The notes beneath the pieces are model-generated. The model saw nothing but the letters and a program-made list of their open reading frames with translations. It made no database searches and was not told where the DNA came from. Below are positions 34,125-46,115 of a stretch of DNA of 64,000 nucleotides, piece after piece. Source of the stretch: Otatea glauca (lineage: Eukaryota; Streptophyta; Magnoliopsida; Poales; Poaceae); NCBI GenBank assembly GCA_036346275.1, contig CM070720.1:13431278-13495277 (forward strand), read 5' to 3'. Position 1 is the first letter of the stretch; each line of letters starts with the position of its first letter. The position numbers were made by a program, and so were the translations under genes.

Positions 34125-34920
34125 GTAGCCCTTGCGTGCCCACGGCCCGATCGCCCGCGGTGTCTCCCGCCACGCGCCGCCGCCGCCGCCCCGCCCGCCG
34201 CCCGCCCGCCCGCGGCCTTCGCCGTGTCCGCCGTCCCGTCCCAGCCGTAAGCCCTCACGCCCGCCGCCGCTGCGTGCCCCCGCCACTGCGTGCGCCCACT
34301 CGGCCGCCGAGCCGCCGCCCAGCCGCCCTCCGGCGCGCCGCCGCCGCCTCGGCCTGACGCCGCCGCCGGCCGCGCCTGCCGCCGCGCCCGCCGGCCGCCA
34401 CGTGCCGGCCCGGCCCCGCCTGCGCCGCCGCCCGCCGCCGCCAGCCGCCCTCCGCCCGCGCCGCCGCCCGGCCGGCCGCCATGCTGCCCCGCCGCCGCGC
34501 CGCCGGTCGGCCCCGGCCGCGCCACCACGCTACCCCGGCCGGCCGCCCGCGCCGCTCTCCTTCTGCCCGCTGCGCCGCCGCCCGCCGCCGCCGCCCGCCC
34601 CGCCGCGCGCCGCCTGGCCGACCGCCCGGCATGCTGCGCCGCCCACGCTGCGCCGCCCGCCGGCCATCGCCGCCGCTGCCGCCCGCCGATCGACCACCGC
34701 GCCATCGCCCGCCCGCCCATTGCCGCCCGCCGCCCCCACCCATGCCACCGCCTGCTCGGTTGCGAGACACCGCCCGCCCGCCGGCCAGCCACCCCGCCGC
34801 CCGCCCGCCCGCCGCTGCCCGCCGCCGCGCCATCACGGCGCCGCCTGCCGGCGCCGCCTCGCGTCGCTGGCGCACCCCGCCCTCCCGGACCCTCGCGACG
34901 CCCCACCGGCGTTGGAGAAG
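34125..34920. promoter_or_regulatory. Extreme GC block, En/Spm-like downstream control region
   Basis: Nearly 800 bases consist almost only of C and G (CGCCGCCGCCCGCC words, very many CpG), abruptly bounded by the AT-rich subterminal repeats on the left and by AGAAGGTATATTTC on the right, which reads as an exon end plus GT donor. Frames of 200-290 codons are open on both strands only because stop codons need A/T. In maize En/Spm a GC-rich, methylation-sensitive, untranslated first exon occupies the same position next to the subterminal repeats; I infer the same role here. Confidence 0.65.
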
Positions 34921-35423
34921 GTATATTTCATCTCTTTTATATTCGTTTAAAGTTATTTCATCTCATTTTATTTTATTGCATATGATATATATATTTTTAT
35001 TTTCTCATTGCCGTTGTATATAACGTTAGAGTTTAGGTGCGTGTCGAACAAGATGAGAGCATAAGCGTCACCGTTCGAGAACGGCACATCTCACATTTGC
35101 TTGTGAGGTGCGCGGTTCGAATTGTCCTGCGTATTTTGAACGGCCGAGAATGTTGGTTGTTGCATAGGGCTGTGGCGTGCGGCGATCCGAGCGTGATTTC
35201 GGCCACATAACCTGTTGTTCTCCGATGCACCAAAGATTAGGCGTGTGTTTGGAGAACGGCGGGTTATCTTGCCGAAATTCGTTCGTTCAGAGCGCACGTC
35301 ACAGTCGCATGCAATAGCCTCCATTCTTGGGTGGGTTTAGAACACATCTTTCCTAATAGGGTTGTCTTTGTCACCTAAGCCACGGTCGTACGTTGACATT
35401 GTTTCATTTGTTTAGCTTTGATA
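34921..35423 (+). other. Segment between the GC block and the transposase start
   Basis: AT-richer DNA of about 500 bases, probably intron 1 of the CACTA transcript: it begins with the GTATAT donor at 34921. No other structure seen. Confidence 0.4.
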
Positions 35424-38400
35424 ATGGGTGCCGATCGAAGGGCGATGTATGACGGATGGAGGAGTGATGGGGGGCACTCAAGGGAATAGGGGCAGATCAC
35501 GGATGCTTTCTTGAAGCAAGCATTATTTGGAGGAGCTGAATATGTGTATTGCCCGTGTACCCTCTGCGAGAATAACAGCTACTACAACAAGGATATAGTG
35601 TAGTATCACATTTGCAAGAACGGGTTCATGCCTAACTATTTGGTGTGGCACCGTCATGGAGAGGCCGCAGGGCAGGCCATCGAGATGGAAGAGATGTTGG
35701 ACCATGTGGAGGATCACGACCGGATGGAAGAGATCTTTGGATGATCTTGGCGGGGGTGAATTTAACTCGGGGAGGGTCACAGTAGGAGGAGGTTAAGGAA
35801 TTCTATAGGCTACTTGATGCCTCGGACGAAGTCGCATGATTTGACCAATGTGACCGTCCTGCAGCGGTTACGGCTTATGTCGATGAAGTCAAGTTCAACT
35901 TTTCGAACAAATGCTTCAACGCTTTGCTTGAACTAATGAATGATGTCCTTCCGCCTAACCACAAGATGCCAAAGGATTTGTACCAATCGAAAAAGTTGAT
36001 GGCGGCCTCGGGATGAATTACGGAAGATTGATGTGTGCGAGAATAATTGCATGCTTTTTCGGGAGGATCATGACAAGGATACCCATTGTATGCATTCGGT
36101 AAGTGCGATTCGTTGAGGTGGTAGATGAGGAAGGGTATCGGTGACCACAAAGGTTGCGACTAAGCGACCGATACATGCCGATCACGGATAGGCTTAAGCG
36201 GTGTACATGTCAAAAGAAGCAATGAAACATATGCGGTGGCACAAAGAAGGTAAGCGTGAGGACCAAGACCGGATATGATGGTGCATCCGTCGATGGCGAG
36301 GCATGCGGGCATTGGACCGATTCGATCCTGCATTTGCAAGCGACCCTAGGAGTGTCCGTCTTGGTTTGTCCACGGACGGTTTCACACCTTCGGACTGGCG
36401 CTAGCCCCTACTCTTGTTGGCGGTCTTCATCATGCCATACAATCTTCCACCGAGATTTGCTTGAAAGAGGGTTCATATTCCTTGCTCTTGTCATTCCGTG
36501 TCCTAAGCATCCAGGAAGGATCTCAATGTGTTCATGCGGCCCTTAATTGATGAGTGAAGAAGTTGTGGCGAGGGAAAAGGCATCTGACAGTGTTGGTGGT
36601 AGAGAATTTACCTTACGAGCCGCATACCTATGGTCGGTCCATGATTTGTTGGCATATGGCATTTGGGCCGGCTGGTGTGTTCATGGTCGCCTGTGTTGTC
36701 CAATTTGTATGGTGACTCGATGCATTGAGCTCACGCGCGGTAAAAGATCACATTTTCGATTGCCATCGACGATGGCTTCGTGAGCACCCTTTTAGGAACG
36801 ACGCCAAAGCATTTCGAAAAGGACGAAAGTTAAAAAAGGGCCGCGGCGACTCACGGGAGAGGAGATAGTGAATGGCATAGTCGGCATGTACGATCTACGG
36901 AAGTGGGTTTCACTGGCTATGGAAAGGAGCACAACTGGACTCATATTTCTTTTCTTTGGGAGCTGCCTTACGCGAAAGCTTTGATTCTGCCGCATAACAT
37001 ACATTTGATGCACCAAGAGCGCAATGTGGCAGAAAGCATCATAAGCATGGTGTTTGATGTAACCGACAAAACAAAGGATAACGTGAGTGCTAGGAAAGAC
37101 ATGGGTGACCATTGTGCTAGGCCATGGCTCGAGGTTAAAGTTGGTTTAAATGGAAATGAGAGCCGGCCACGAGCTCCATACTGTGTGAAGCCAGAAGACC
37201 GTAAACAGATTTTGTGGTGGTTGAAAACTCTAAAGTTTCTTGATCGTTATGCATCTAACATAAAACGGGCTATGAATGTCAGCACCGGTAAGCTAAACGG
37301 GCTAAAGAGTCATGATTACCATATTATCATGGAAAGACTTGTTCCGGTAATGTTTCGTGGCTATTTTGATAATGAGTTGTGGAGGATGTTAGCGAGCTCG
37401 ATTACTTCTATAGGCGGATATGCGGTAAGGAAATCTCGAAGGCGTTGATGCGAAGTTAGAGAAGGAATTCCATTGCTTGTATGCAAGTTGGAAAAACTTT
37501 CCCACTGGTTTTATGAATGTGATGCAACATCTGCTGGTGCATCTACCTTGGGAAGCGAAGGTTGGAGGTCCCGCAGATTCGGATGGATGTATAGTCGGAA
37601 AGGGAGTTGAAAAGCTTAGAGCTATAGTGCGCAACAAGGCAAGGGTAGAGGGGTGTATCGCAGAGGCTTATGCAAGTAAAGAGATCACAAACTTCTCAAC
37701 AAAGTATTTCGCACTCAAGCACAACGTGAATGTCCGTATGAATCGGTACCGTGCCGCGGAAGAAGAACCGTTGAGCGAACTTAAGCTTTTTCAACGCAAG
37801 GGTCAACCTGTTGGGTCGTACATTGCACACCATGTTGAGTATGAGGAGTGGAACATGACCATGCTTTACATGTTCACTAACATGGTAGAAGTTGAAAAAT
37901 ATTTTGAGTAAGTGACTTTCTGAATTATGTTTTCAACATTTCAGTGTAGTGTCCTTTTAACCCGAGAATAAATGGCAGAGTATTTGACAAAGAAAATTGA
38001 AGTCAACTCGACAACCCACAACTAAGCAATTGGATAACCTACGTCGTGATGGGTTGAAAGGCGGCCCAAGCTTCGTGCAATGGTTACATCGAGATGTAAT
38101 TTGACTATTTATTCATTTTTCTAAAATGAATTGTTGTAGTAACTTAATATTAGACTAACAGTGATGAATGTTGCTATATAGTGTATGCGTGATGCCTCGT
38201 CACGAGGATCTCCGGCGGCTCTCACATGGTGATGTGGCGGCAAGGAGCTATAGTCATTGTGATGTGAGCGGGTTCCGTTTTCGAACAGTGAAATTAGAAG
38301 CTAGCCGTCCACTTGCGGCCACTTCAAACAACGAAGTAGTCACAACGTCATCCGATTCCAGCGGTGATATATTAGACTACTACGGTGTTGTACAAAACAT

Positions 38401-38880
38401 AATTGAGTATACCTTTGGGGGTGGCAAAGAACTGAAGGTTGTGTTTTTTGATTGCCATTGGTTCGATCGACACAACGGCACACGTGTCGATGACTTTGGG
38501 ATGGTGGAGGTGAAGTACAGTTCACGGCTTGAGGCCATATCAATAACATTGTGCTTGCACATCGAGTTGGCAGTGTACTACCGAGCTATCCTCACCGTAG
38601 CTTGAAGGCTTGGTGGGTTGTATTTAAAGTTAACCACAAGTATATCCTCCCGGGATGTTTCGTATGTGGCAAGTAACGAGAGGATGATGTGGGTGATGTA
38701 TATCAAGAAGAAGCTATGGGGAGGAATTCCTTGTCTCCGACGGGCGGGACTCGATCAATTACCTATCGATGCCACGGGCGTAATAACAGATGAACCCGCC
38801 CGTCACGGAGCGCCCTCAAAAGTCGATAAGGATTACACGTCTTCAAGCACGTCTCAATGAAATCTGAGTCATGAAGCGAT
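35424..38880 (+). pseudogene. TNPD-type CACTA transposase (Transposase_21, DUF4218, DUF4216), decayed
   Basis: From the ATG at 35424: a transposase-associated zinc motif (YVYCPCTLCENNSYYNKD then NGFMPNYLVWHRHGE), interrupted by two in-frame TAG codons. Next is the Transposase_21 region in several frames (36230-36720; FTLRAAYLWSVHDLLAYGIW, then HGRLCCPICM). Then comes DUF4218 (36900-37911; NWTHISFLWELPYAKALILP, RPRAPYCVKPEDRKQILWWL, SHDYHIIMERLVPVMFRGYF, MNVMQHLLVHLPWEAKVGGP). The C-terminal DUF4216 is at 38390-38660 (DYYGVVQNIIEYTFGGGKEL, FFDCHWFDRHNGTRVDDFGM). It would cut at the element ends. At least two stops and several frameshifts; some breaks may be introns. Confidence 0.88.
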
Positions 38881-39050
38881 TAACGCCGATGACTTTTGAT
38901 ATGTATATTTTGTAAGATTATTGTTGCCTCGTTCATTTCTACAAGTCATTGTTGTCTCCTTCATTTTTACATGTTATAGTTGTCTCATTCTTTTTGCAAC
39001 TTATTGAAAATTATTTGTAAACTCAGTATACTAACTCTTGTCAAATTTGA
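38881..39050 (+). other. Spacer between the two CACTA genes
   Basis: AT-rich, with repeated TTGTTGTCTC and TTGTTGCCTC words; no coding signal. Confidence 0.4.
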
Positions 39051-42000
39051 GCAGATGAGTATGTTCAGCATCAGTTGACAAGCTTAAAGGCAAGTTCGGT
39101 GGTCGTCCTCCGGAAGGTTGAGGAGCAAGGGTTACGATGGTCGACTCGGCGGCAAGCGCCATATATTCTTGGCGGCGCAGATTAGGCAATGGCGAGAGCA
39201 GCTCAGAGGTGCTTGATGGCGAGCACGAGAACGCGCGGGAGCGACCACGGGAGGACGAGGCGGTAGGGGTTGGAGAGGAGGCGGTTGGGATGTGAGAATG
39301 ACGACATGGGCGGCGGACGACGAGGAGGTCGTTGGGGTGGTGGCGGTGGGACAACAGATCTGAGATGCAGACGCCGAGGCCGAGGCAATGGCAGATGCAG
39401 AGTTGGAGGCGACCTTAGAGCCGATTGAAGAGGCGGGTCTTTTTGGTACCATCGGTATATGTGTAGTATTGGATTATCATTTAATCTCCATATTTACTTT
39501 GTAATGTCTATGAACTAATTATTTGCATTTGAGGTTTCAGTAAAACCGTCTCGGTTCGTTCGAGATGCAACCCGCCGATAGGAGGTTGATAGAGGTACAC
39601 GGAGCAGTAATGATTATATCTTCTCTTTTAGCTTTAGCTAATTGACAACTTATTGTTTTGATGCATCTTTGTCTTGTATTTTGTTGTAGGCACCGAAAGA
39701 GCCGGGTTGGGTGGGACGGGCCACATTACAAACCCCGCATGGTTGAGTCAAAGTGAGGATAGATTCGCGCCCACAATCGGAAGCACTAGGCGTTGAAGGA
39801 GAACGTGGAAGGAGGCGAAGACAACCAAACATGTCGAGCGCGATGTGGGTGGCTTCGGGTGAGTTTGCGTTATGTATTTACTCTATTTGAGTATTGCTTT
39901 AAATGTAAGTACAATTTGGTGTGTGTGATTATATGCGGGAGAGGTTCGGCTGAGAACGAAGACGATTACAACGCTTTGAAGAAGGCCAAAAGCGTCTTCA
40001 ACAGTGGCACAAAAGGTTGTCTGAGATTCGCTCAACAATGCAGATTCAAAGTGTCATCAATTTTACAAGAGGGTGAAGAAGGTGAACATGAGAAGAGGAC
40101 TAGAGGCGAGGAGGATACACCTGATAGAACAAGAGTATCTCCAGAGCTCGGTCGATTGGATAATGAAGGACATGGAGGCTTGGAGGTGGATGTGCCGGTA
40201 CTGGGGGTCGGAGGATTTTCAAGAAAAATCAAACAGAAATCGAGGGAACAGAAGAAGTAGATTGGGGAAGCACAAGTACGGCGCAGACGGACACATTGGC
40301 TTAGAGCAACGCATGGTAAGTATCGGTATTATAATTGTTATTGAATTTGTCACTATGTTTATAACTTTGCATCGTAGGAGGCTGAAAGTGGGAGTACTCC
40401 CACTTTTGTGGAAGTTTACATCTGGGGGCACCAAGGCGAGGATCCACAGAACCCAGATGTGTTTTGCGACGACGGGGCTAGTGAGAGGATGGTAAGTATA
40501 AATGACACAATATGTTTTGTGCAAATTTACATCCAGGAGCACCAAAATGATGTTTTGTAGGCGTCATATGCAGAACAAATGACACAACATCATGGGCCGG
40601 AGGTTGATTGGAGGGCCGCACCGGTCGATGTGGAAGCGTTGTACCACGCTGGAGGGGGCCTAAAGCATGGGAGGTTCGTTAATAAAACTGATTTTATTTG
40701 TTTTCGCTCTACTAAGGAAAAAAATGTTGCATGGTCACATTTCAGTATATATCGTTTGTAGGTGGGCCATGGGGGATGGAGTTGTGGAGTGCGATCGTCC
40801 TCCACGAGGCTCGGTTTCCTCACAGGGGAGTGCTCGCTCGTCGAGGTCCGCACGGGAAGCACAAGCGCATGAGGAGGCTCGTGAAGCGCGAGAGGAGGCT
40901 CGTCAAGCGCGACAAGAGTCTCGTCAAGCACGAGAGGAAGCTCGCAGAAGCCGAGAAGACTCAGAATACATGAAAATGTATCTGCAGGTACAATCTCAAC
41001 TTTGAACAAAACGCTCAAGTTTACATTTGTGATTAAAATCTAACAAACAATCTATATGCAGCAACTGTCACAATCTCTTGGACCTAACGTGCCAGTGTTT
41101 CGCCCTCCTGTTTCGCAGGTAAAGATACTTGAGTTCATTACTCTTTAATTCGCTTAGCTCGTAAAATCATGAATTCACAAACTTGACTATTATGTCATAG
41201 GGCTCCCAGCCACCTCCCTTCTACATGTTTTCTCCGCACATGCAGCCACCACCACAAGGAGAAGCATCACAGGGTGCTCGGCTTCCCGGCGTCCTTCATA
41301 AACCCTCTTGGGATGCGAGGCACCACCCTAGGAGATGCACCTCAGGTTATATGATATTCTCATGCATTCTTTATTTTCAAAAAACTCTATTATGTATACT
41401 TCATATCACAAACTATGATCCACAGAGCTCCCAGCCTCCTCCTCCTTTCTACATGTTCACTCCACAGATGCAGCCACCTTCTACAGGAGAGGCACCACAG
41501 GTAAAGACGGATCGGTTCAATTCGTTATTCAAAATTTGAATGAATGATTTATATGTGGCATAATGTACCTGTCTATGCCTTACAGGGCTCCCGACCTCCA
41601 AACCCGTTCTACATGTACCCACCACCTATGCCAAGCCAAGGAATGCCTATGTACTTCAACCCGTGGGCCTGCAGCCACCTCGGGCGACACCACAAGTATG
41701 GATGTCGAAAACATTCTAAGTTTGCGACGAGCTAAGTTTGTCAATTCTTGAACTTACGTGTTTCGGTCACGCCCAAAGACGTACTAACGATTTACATCAT
41801 AGAAGACATCTTCAACGGTAGCGGCGGTGGTGGTGGTCATTCGCATCGTAGTTTACAAATTGCCGTTTTGGATGTGTGATTGATTATCTAAGGATCTGCT
41901 AGAATGTCTCTTACGGTTTGAGAGATTGATATATATATATTATAAGCGCAAATGCTTTTTTGTCTCACGAGTGGATGTCCTATTTACTAGAGAGGTCATG

Positions 42001-43364
42001 CCAAATTTTGAACATTTCAATGACTTAGTTTTAAGGTGGTTTTAAAGAGTTAAAAGGTTGGTTTCGGTCTTTTAGTAGAGGTAGTAGGTTTGGTGTCTCG
42101 TTTGTTAATTTTTCGTTCGCTTGAACTTTGTTGTGGAGTTTGATGACTTGGTGAGCTACGCCCCATCCCTTCCTTTCTCTTGCTCAAATTTAGGAATATT
42201 AGTTGCAATTTAGTTGAGATTACATATGCTTAGTAGGAAATTTAGTTCATTCTTTGAATATGAGAATACATGTGAGATTACATATGCTTCATTGAATATG
42301 AGATTACATATGCTTCCGTAGGAACTTTAGTTCATTCTTTGATTATGAGATTACATATGCTTCATTGAATATGAGATTACATGTGCAGCGGATGGACATA
42401 TACTTCCGTAGGAAATTTAGTTCATTCTTTTAGTATATATCAATCTGAGTAATCTGTTGCAAAAGTGATAATTTTTGTTGAAATGCATAACTTAGTCGAT
42501 TTTAGGACATTTAGGCAACTCTTTCTTAAACCTTGCACAAATCATCTCAATGTTCATACTTGAAAAGGTTTACTTGTGTGCTTATGAAAGTTCATTGCTG
42601 TGCTCCTGTAGATAAGTGATGGTTGACCAAATTATTACGTGCTATTTGATTTTTTCTTTCTGTCAATAACTTTTTGATTTCGAACCTTATATTGTGTTGA
42701 CTTCTTGGAATTGAAAAGTTATCTTAAGACAACTTGTTCAATTGTGAACTTATGTTTTAAATGCTTTATATGGCATCCTTGTAGAATGTGTTGTTTGCCC
42801 ATGTACAATCTGATTGTTTATCCTTGTAGAATGCTTTATATTTGTACTTTGTATATTGAACTCTTAAAATGACTACTAAAACTCTTAATTGCTTCTTTGA
42901 ACTATTTTCACTGTTTGTTATCTTTTGAATACTCAGTGATGCAATTGGGGTCTTTGGAAGTTGAATTAAATAATTTTAGTTGTAATCTTGGACTTAGTTA
43001 ATACTAGAGAGTATTACTTTGATGCTTCATTGAATATGAGATTAATGTTCATATGATTATTGCAGCATATCTTGACTAGTTCGTACGTGTAGTTCTTATA
43101 TATAGTATCTATTCTTGTTTAGCTTGACCTGTCATATTGATATTCTCATATTGTGTCTTGGTTGAAAAGTACTATTGATATTCTCATATTGATATTCATG
43201 TGAATCAGCATAATGTTACTTGTAGCACAACCTAAGTTAACCTTGAACTTGCAGGTTTCTAGGTCACGCCCTCCAGCACGTACTAACGACGACATCATAG
43301 AAGACATCTTCAACAGCGCCGACGGTGGTGGTAGCGCCCACAACTCCAACAATCCCGAGGCATA
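39051..43364 (+). CDS. Second CACTA gene, TNPA/plant-transposase (Ptta/En/Spm) type
   Basis: A discontinuous exon series. Around 40110-40320 is a segment YLQSSVDWIMKDMEAWRWMC followed by KHKYGADGHIGLEQRM; around 40380-40490, a conserved PTFVEVYIWGHQGEDPQNPD-like frame; both are typical of plant transposase (Ptta/En/Spm) proteins. About 40840-41005 encodes a charged helix of EAREEARQARQESRQ repeats, a likely coiled coil for dimerisation. Three Pro-rich exons follow (41205-41345, 41426-41500, 41586-41700). The last exon is at 43256-43364 (RPPARTNDDIIEDIFN, ends NNPEA). In En/Spm, TNPA binds the subterminal repeats; that role here is inferred. Exact splicing cannot be fixed. Confidence 0.6.
41205..41700 (+). 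repeat. Three related Pro/Met-rich exons
   Basis: The frames GSQPPPFYMFSPHMQPPPQG, SSQPPPPFYMFTPQMQPPST and GSRPPNPFYMYPPPMPSQG start after AG acceptors and are separated by short introns of about 85-100 bases, suggesting tandem exon duplication. Confidence 0.75.
41749..42150 (+). repeat. Degenerate duplicate of the terminal exon and 3' region, copy 1
   Basis: Homologous to 43252-43805 in the same orientation, from the terminal exon (ATCATAGAAGACATCTTCAAC) through TTTACAAATTGCCGTT and CTCGTTTGTTAATT to GTGGAGTTTG. Copy 1 has lost about 120 bases after the exon. Confidence 0.88.
42180..42430. repeat. Imperfect minisatellite
   Basis: Words GAGATTACATATGCTTC, TTCATTGAATATGAGATTAC and GTAGGAAATTTAGTTCATTC recur three to four times with irregular spacing. 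It lies in the presumed intron between the two terminal-exon copies. Confidence 0.75.
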
Positions 43365-43805
43365 ATTCCGTTGTGAGCTTGATTGGTGTATAACTGTCGT
43401 ACTTTATAACTTGTTGTGATGGATACGTTGTGATCGACTTATTGTGATGGACTTATTTTAATGGAATGTGGATTGTATCTATCACTGGTTGTAATGTGTT
43501 GTACGTCATTGCGTAGTTTACAAATTGCCGTTGGATGTGTGATTGGATTATCTAAGGATCTGCTAGAATGTCTCCTTCTGGTTTGAGAGATTGATATATA
43601 TATTATAACTTGCAAATTTTTTTTGTCTGCTGAGTGGATGTCCTATTTACAAGAGAGGTCATGCTGAAATTTTGTACATTTCGGAGACTTAGTTTTAAGC
43701 CGGTTTTGAAGAGTTAAAAGGTTGGTTTCAGTATTTTAGTACTGGTAATAGGTTTGGTGTCTCGTTTGTTAATTCTTCGTTCGCTTGAACTTCATTGTGG
43801 AGTTT
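43252..43805 (+). repeat. Terminal exon and 3' region, copy 2
   Basis: Includes the intact last exon (acceptor TTGCAG at 43255) and its stop TAA at 43364. This copy is the better preserved one. Confidence 0.88.
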
Positions 43806-44016
43806 GTCTTTTGTGTTAGTGTTTCTGATCAGATTTGAACAAAATAGATGATCCTTCTTATTTATTCTTCGCTTAGCAATTTTTAGTTTCAATTTTCTTT
43901 TTGCCTTTTCTTTTCTTCTTTAGTTGTTATATGTATTGAGTGCGATACATATATATATAAATATATATACATTTGGATATATATATATATATATATATTT
44001 TTTTGTAAAAATGACT

Positions 44017-44290
44017 ATTAAATTCGTGGGTTTAATAAACCCACGAATTTAACAGATTAAATTCGTGGGTTTATTAAACCCACGAATTTAACTCAGATTC
44101 CCAATTAAATTCGTGGGCTTGGCAGAAACCCACGAATTTAACTTAAATTCGTGGGTACCCACGAATTTAATTAATTAATTTCGTTGAGTTAAATTCGTGA
44201 ACTAAATTCGACGATTTGCTCACGAATTTAAATTAAATTCGTGGGTTTTGGCTTAAATTCGTGGGTTTTTGGCCCACGAATTTTTCCCTG
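44017..44290. repeat. Right subterminal repeat array of the CACTA element
   Basis: About ten copies of AAATTCGTGGG or its complement in head-to-head pairs, matching the left array. An AT microsatellite lies just outside it at about 43976-43999. Confidence 0.9.
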
Positions 44291-44302
44291 ATTCTTGTAG
44301 TG
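44273..44302 (-). repeat. Right terminal inverted repeat of the CACTA element
   Basis: Reads CCCACGAATT then TTTCCCTGATTCTTGTAGTG on the plus strand; inverted partner of 33718-33747. Confidence 0.93.
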
Positions 44303-44305
44303 ATT

Positions 44306-46115
44306 GGCGCTGTTCCAGGAACAAGGTTTATGACAAACTCTATATCCCTATCTGGAGGCAGGCCTGGCAATTCATCTGGAAAAACATCAGGGAACTCGGA
44401 GACAATTGGAATCTGGCTAAGATCTTTTGCTTTGGCTGAACAAAGGGAAGCTTGAGAATTTGAAGAACTTTGAATGGAAGAGAAATGAACTGGAACTCCT
44501 TCAGGGCTAACCAAAGAAATAGATCGATTGGCACAGTCTACGCATCTCTTAAACTTAGACAACCAATCCATACCAAGGATTACTTCTAACCCTGAAGTTT
44601 CTATAAGGATAAGGTCAGCATGAAACATAACTCCACTTATTTCAATGCTAACCATAGGACAAAACTTAATGGAATTCATGACTGATCGAGGAGAATAGAT
44701 TATCATCTTGGTTGAAAGAAGGTCAATTTCTAAGTTATTTTGATCGGCAAACTTTTTAGAGATAAATGAGTGCGATGCTCCAGAATCAAACAATACCAAA
44801 GTAGGTACTGAGTGCACAGGAAACATACCCAGTACCACATCTGGTGCTTCGCTTGCTTCCTCAGCGGTCACATGATGGAGACGACCGCTACTCGCACTGC
44901 GATTAGGAGCTGCAGATGGCCTTGAAACTTGAGAATTTCCTACGACAACTGCTGACTTGAAGCTTGACCACTTTTAGGGCAGGCATTTGCATAATGCCCA
45001 CGCTCTTTGCAATGATAACAGGTCACACCGGCTGCTTGATTCTGAACTCCAGAAGTCCTTCCTTCATTGCTGCTCGAGGGACGAACAGAAGGCTGCTGGG
45101 GTCGAGATACCTGACCTTGACGCCTCTGCTGCTGCTGACGAGGCGGAGGAGGTCGAACATTGGTCGGCTAACCAACGTGGGGCCTTGGCAAACTCGGACT
45201 GGCTGCTTTCCGCGCCATCCACTTCCTTTTACGACTCTCCATAACGTCCTGTGAACTATGCTCGGCTATTATAGCCTTGTCCACGAGCGTTCGGAAGTCA
45301 TGAAAGTCATGAATGGCCAGAAGATGCTTGACTTCATTGTTCAGATTGTCTCGGAAATGCTCGATTCTTCGGGCTTCTGAACTAACTTTTGACGACGCAT
45401 AGCGAGCAAGATAATTAAAACGTTGAAGGTACTCCATCACGGACATATTTCTTTGACGCAAATCAAGGAATTCCCGTCTCTTTAAATTCACCAGGCTCGA
45501 AGGGATATGCGTCTTTCGAAAGACTTCTCTGAAAACATCCCAAGTAATTTCTTGATCTTGGGGCCTTGTCGTGTGAAAATTTTCCCACCAAACTGCAGCG
45601 GCTCCCTAGAGTTGGTACGATGCATAAAGAACCTTCTCATGATCATTGCATTTAGCAATGGTCAGCTTACTTCCAATGGATCGTAACCAATCATCAGCGT
45701 CTAGGAGATCTGATGAAGAAGAAAAGGTCGAAGGCCGGGTCTTCAAAAATTCTCCCAACTTAGACTGATGGGATGCTTCGCCAAATCCAGGCCTAGCACT
45801 TGCGGCACCAAGGTTGGTCGTATTCTGGACCAACTGTTGGAGCAACAGGGTATTCGTCTGGCGACCCTGTTCAATCATTGCAAGCACCTGAGCCATGGTC
45901 GGCGGACCTGGCAACTGCCCTTTTGGAACTTCTTCTTCTTGGACTTGCGGGGGCAGAGAATCTCGACAGCTTGGACGATGCGATGAAGAACCTCTGGCGG
46001 CCATAGGATGGACTGGATTAGGCTGGGCCGGAGTGGCCGAAGTCACTCACTGAGGATGAGTTTCCGGGGTTTCTTCACTCCCTAGAATCTCATTCAAAGA
46101 CCGGGTGGTAGGCAT
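44306..46115 (-). pseudogene. Element B gag and protease
   Basis: The start is the ATG at 46115 (MPTTRSLNEILGSEE), soon followed by an in-frame TGA. The capsid region (45990-45170) includes TMAQVLAMIEQGRQTN, YQL with CAG changed to TAG before GAAAVWWENFH, and RREFLDLRQRNMSVMEYLQR, typical of the retrotransposon gag domain. The zinc knuckle CYHCKERGHYANAC lies at about 45020-44975. After a one-base frameshift near 44940 comes the protease with the active site LFDSGASHSFI (about 44770) and LEVILGMDWLSKF. The frame then leads into RT and is cut by the CACTA at 44306. Lesions: at least three stops and one frameshift. Confidence 0.9.

Larger units (their letters stand above)
33718..44302 (+). mobile_element. 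En/Spm-like CACTA DNA transposon, 10,585 bp
   Basis: The termini CACTACAAGAAACAG and CTGATTCTTGTAGTG are inverted, matching at 28 of the outer 30 positions as read by eye, and are flanked by the 3-bp duplication ATT (33715-33717 and 44303-44305). Dense AAATTCGTGGG subterminal repeats lie at both ends. Inside on the plus strand are a GC-rich block, a TNPD-type transposase gene (35424-38880) and a second gene with TNPA-like features (about 39050-43364). Removing the element and one ATT restores the pol frame of element B exactly. The transposase has several stops, so the copy is probably not autonomous, though its ends look mobilisable. Confidence 0.95.

Noticed and set aside
34031..35023. Several overlapping ORFs of 180-291 codons on both strands in the GC block
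   Set aside because: All frames are open because the block lacks A and T for stop codons. The predicted proteins are Pro/Arg/Ala or Gly/Arg/Ala low complexity with no domain. I treat the block as regulatory or untranslated.
35523..37112. Minus-strand ORFs opposite the CACTA transposase
   Set aside because: They are shadows of the plus-strand transposase frames, which carry the recognisable TNPD, DUF4218 and DUF4216 motifs.
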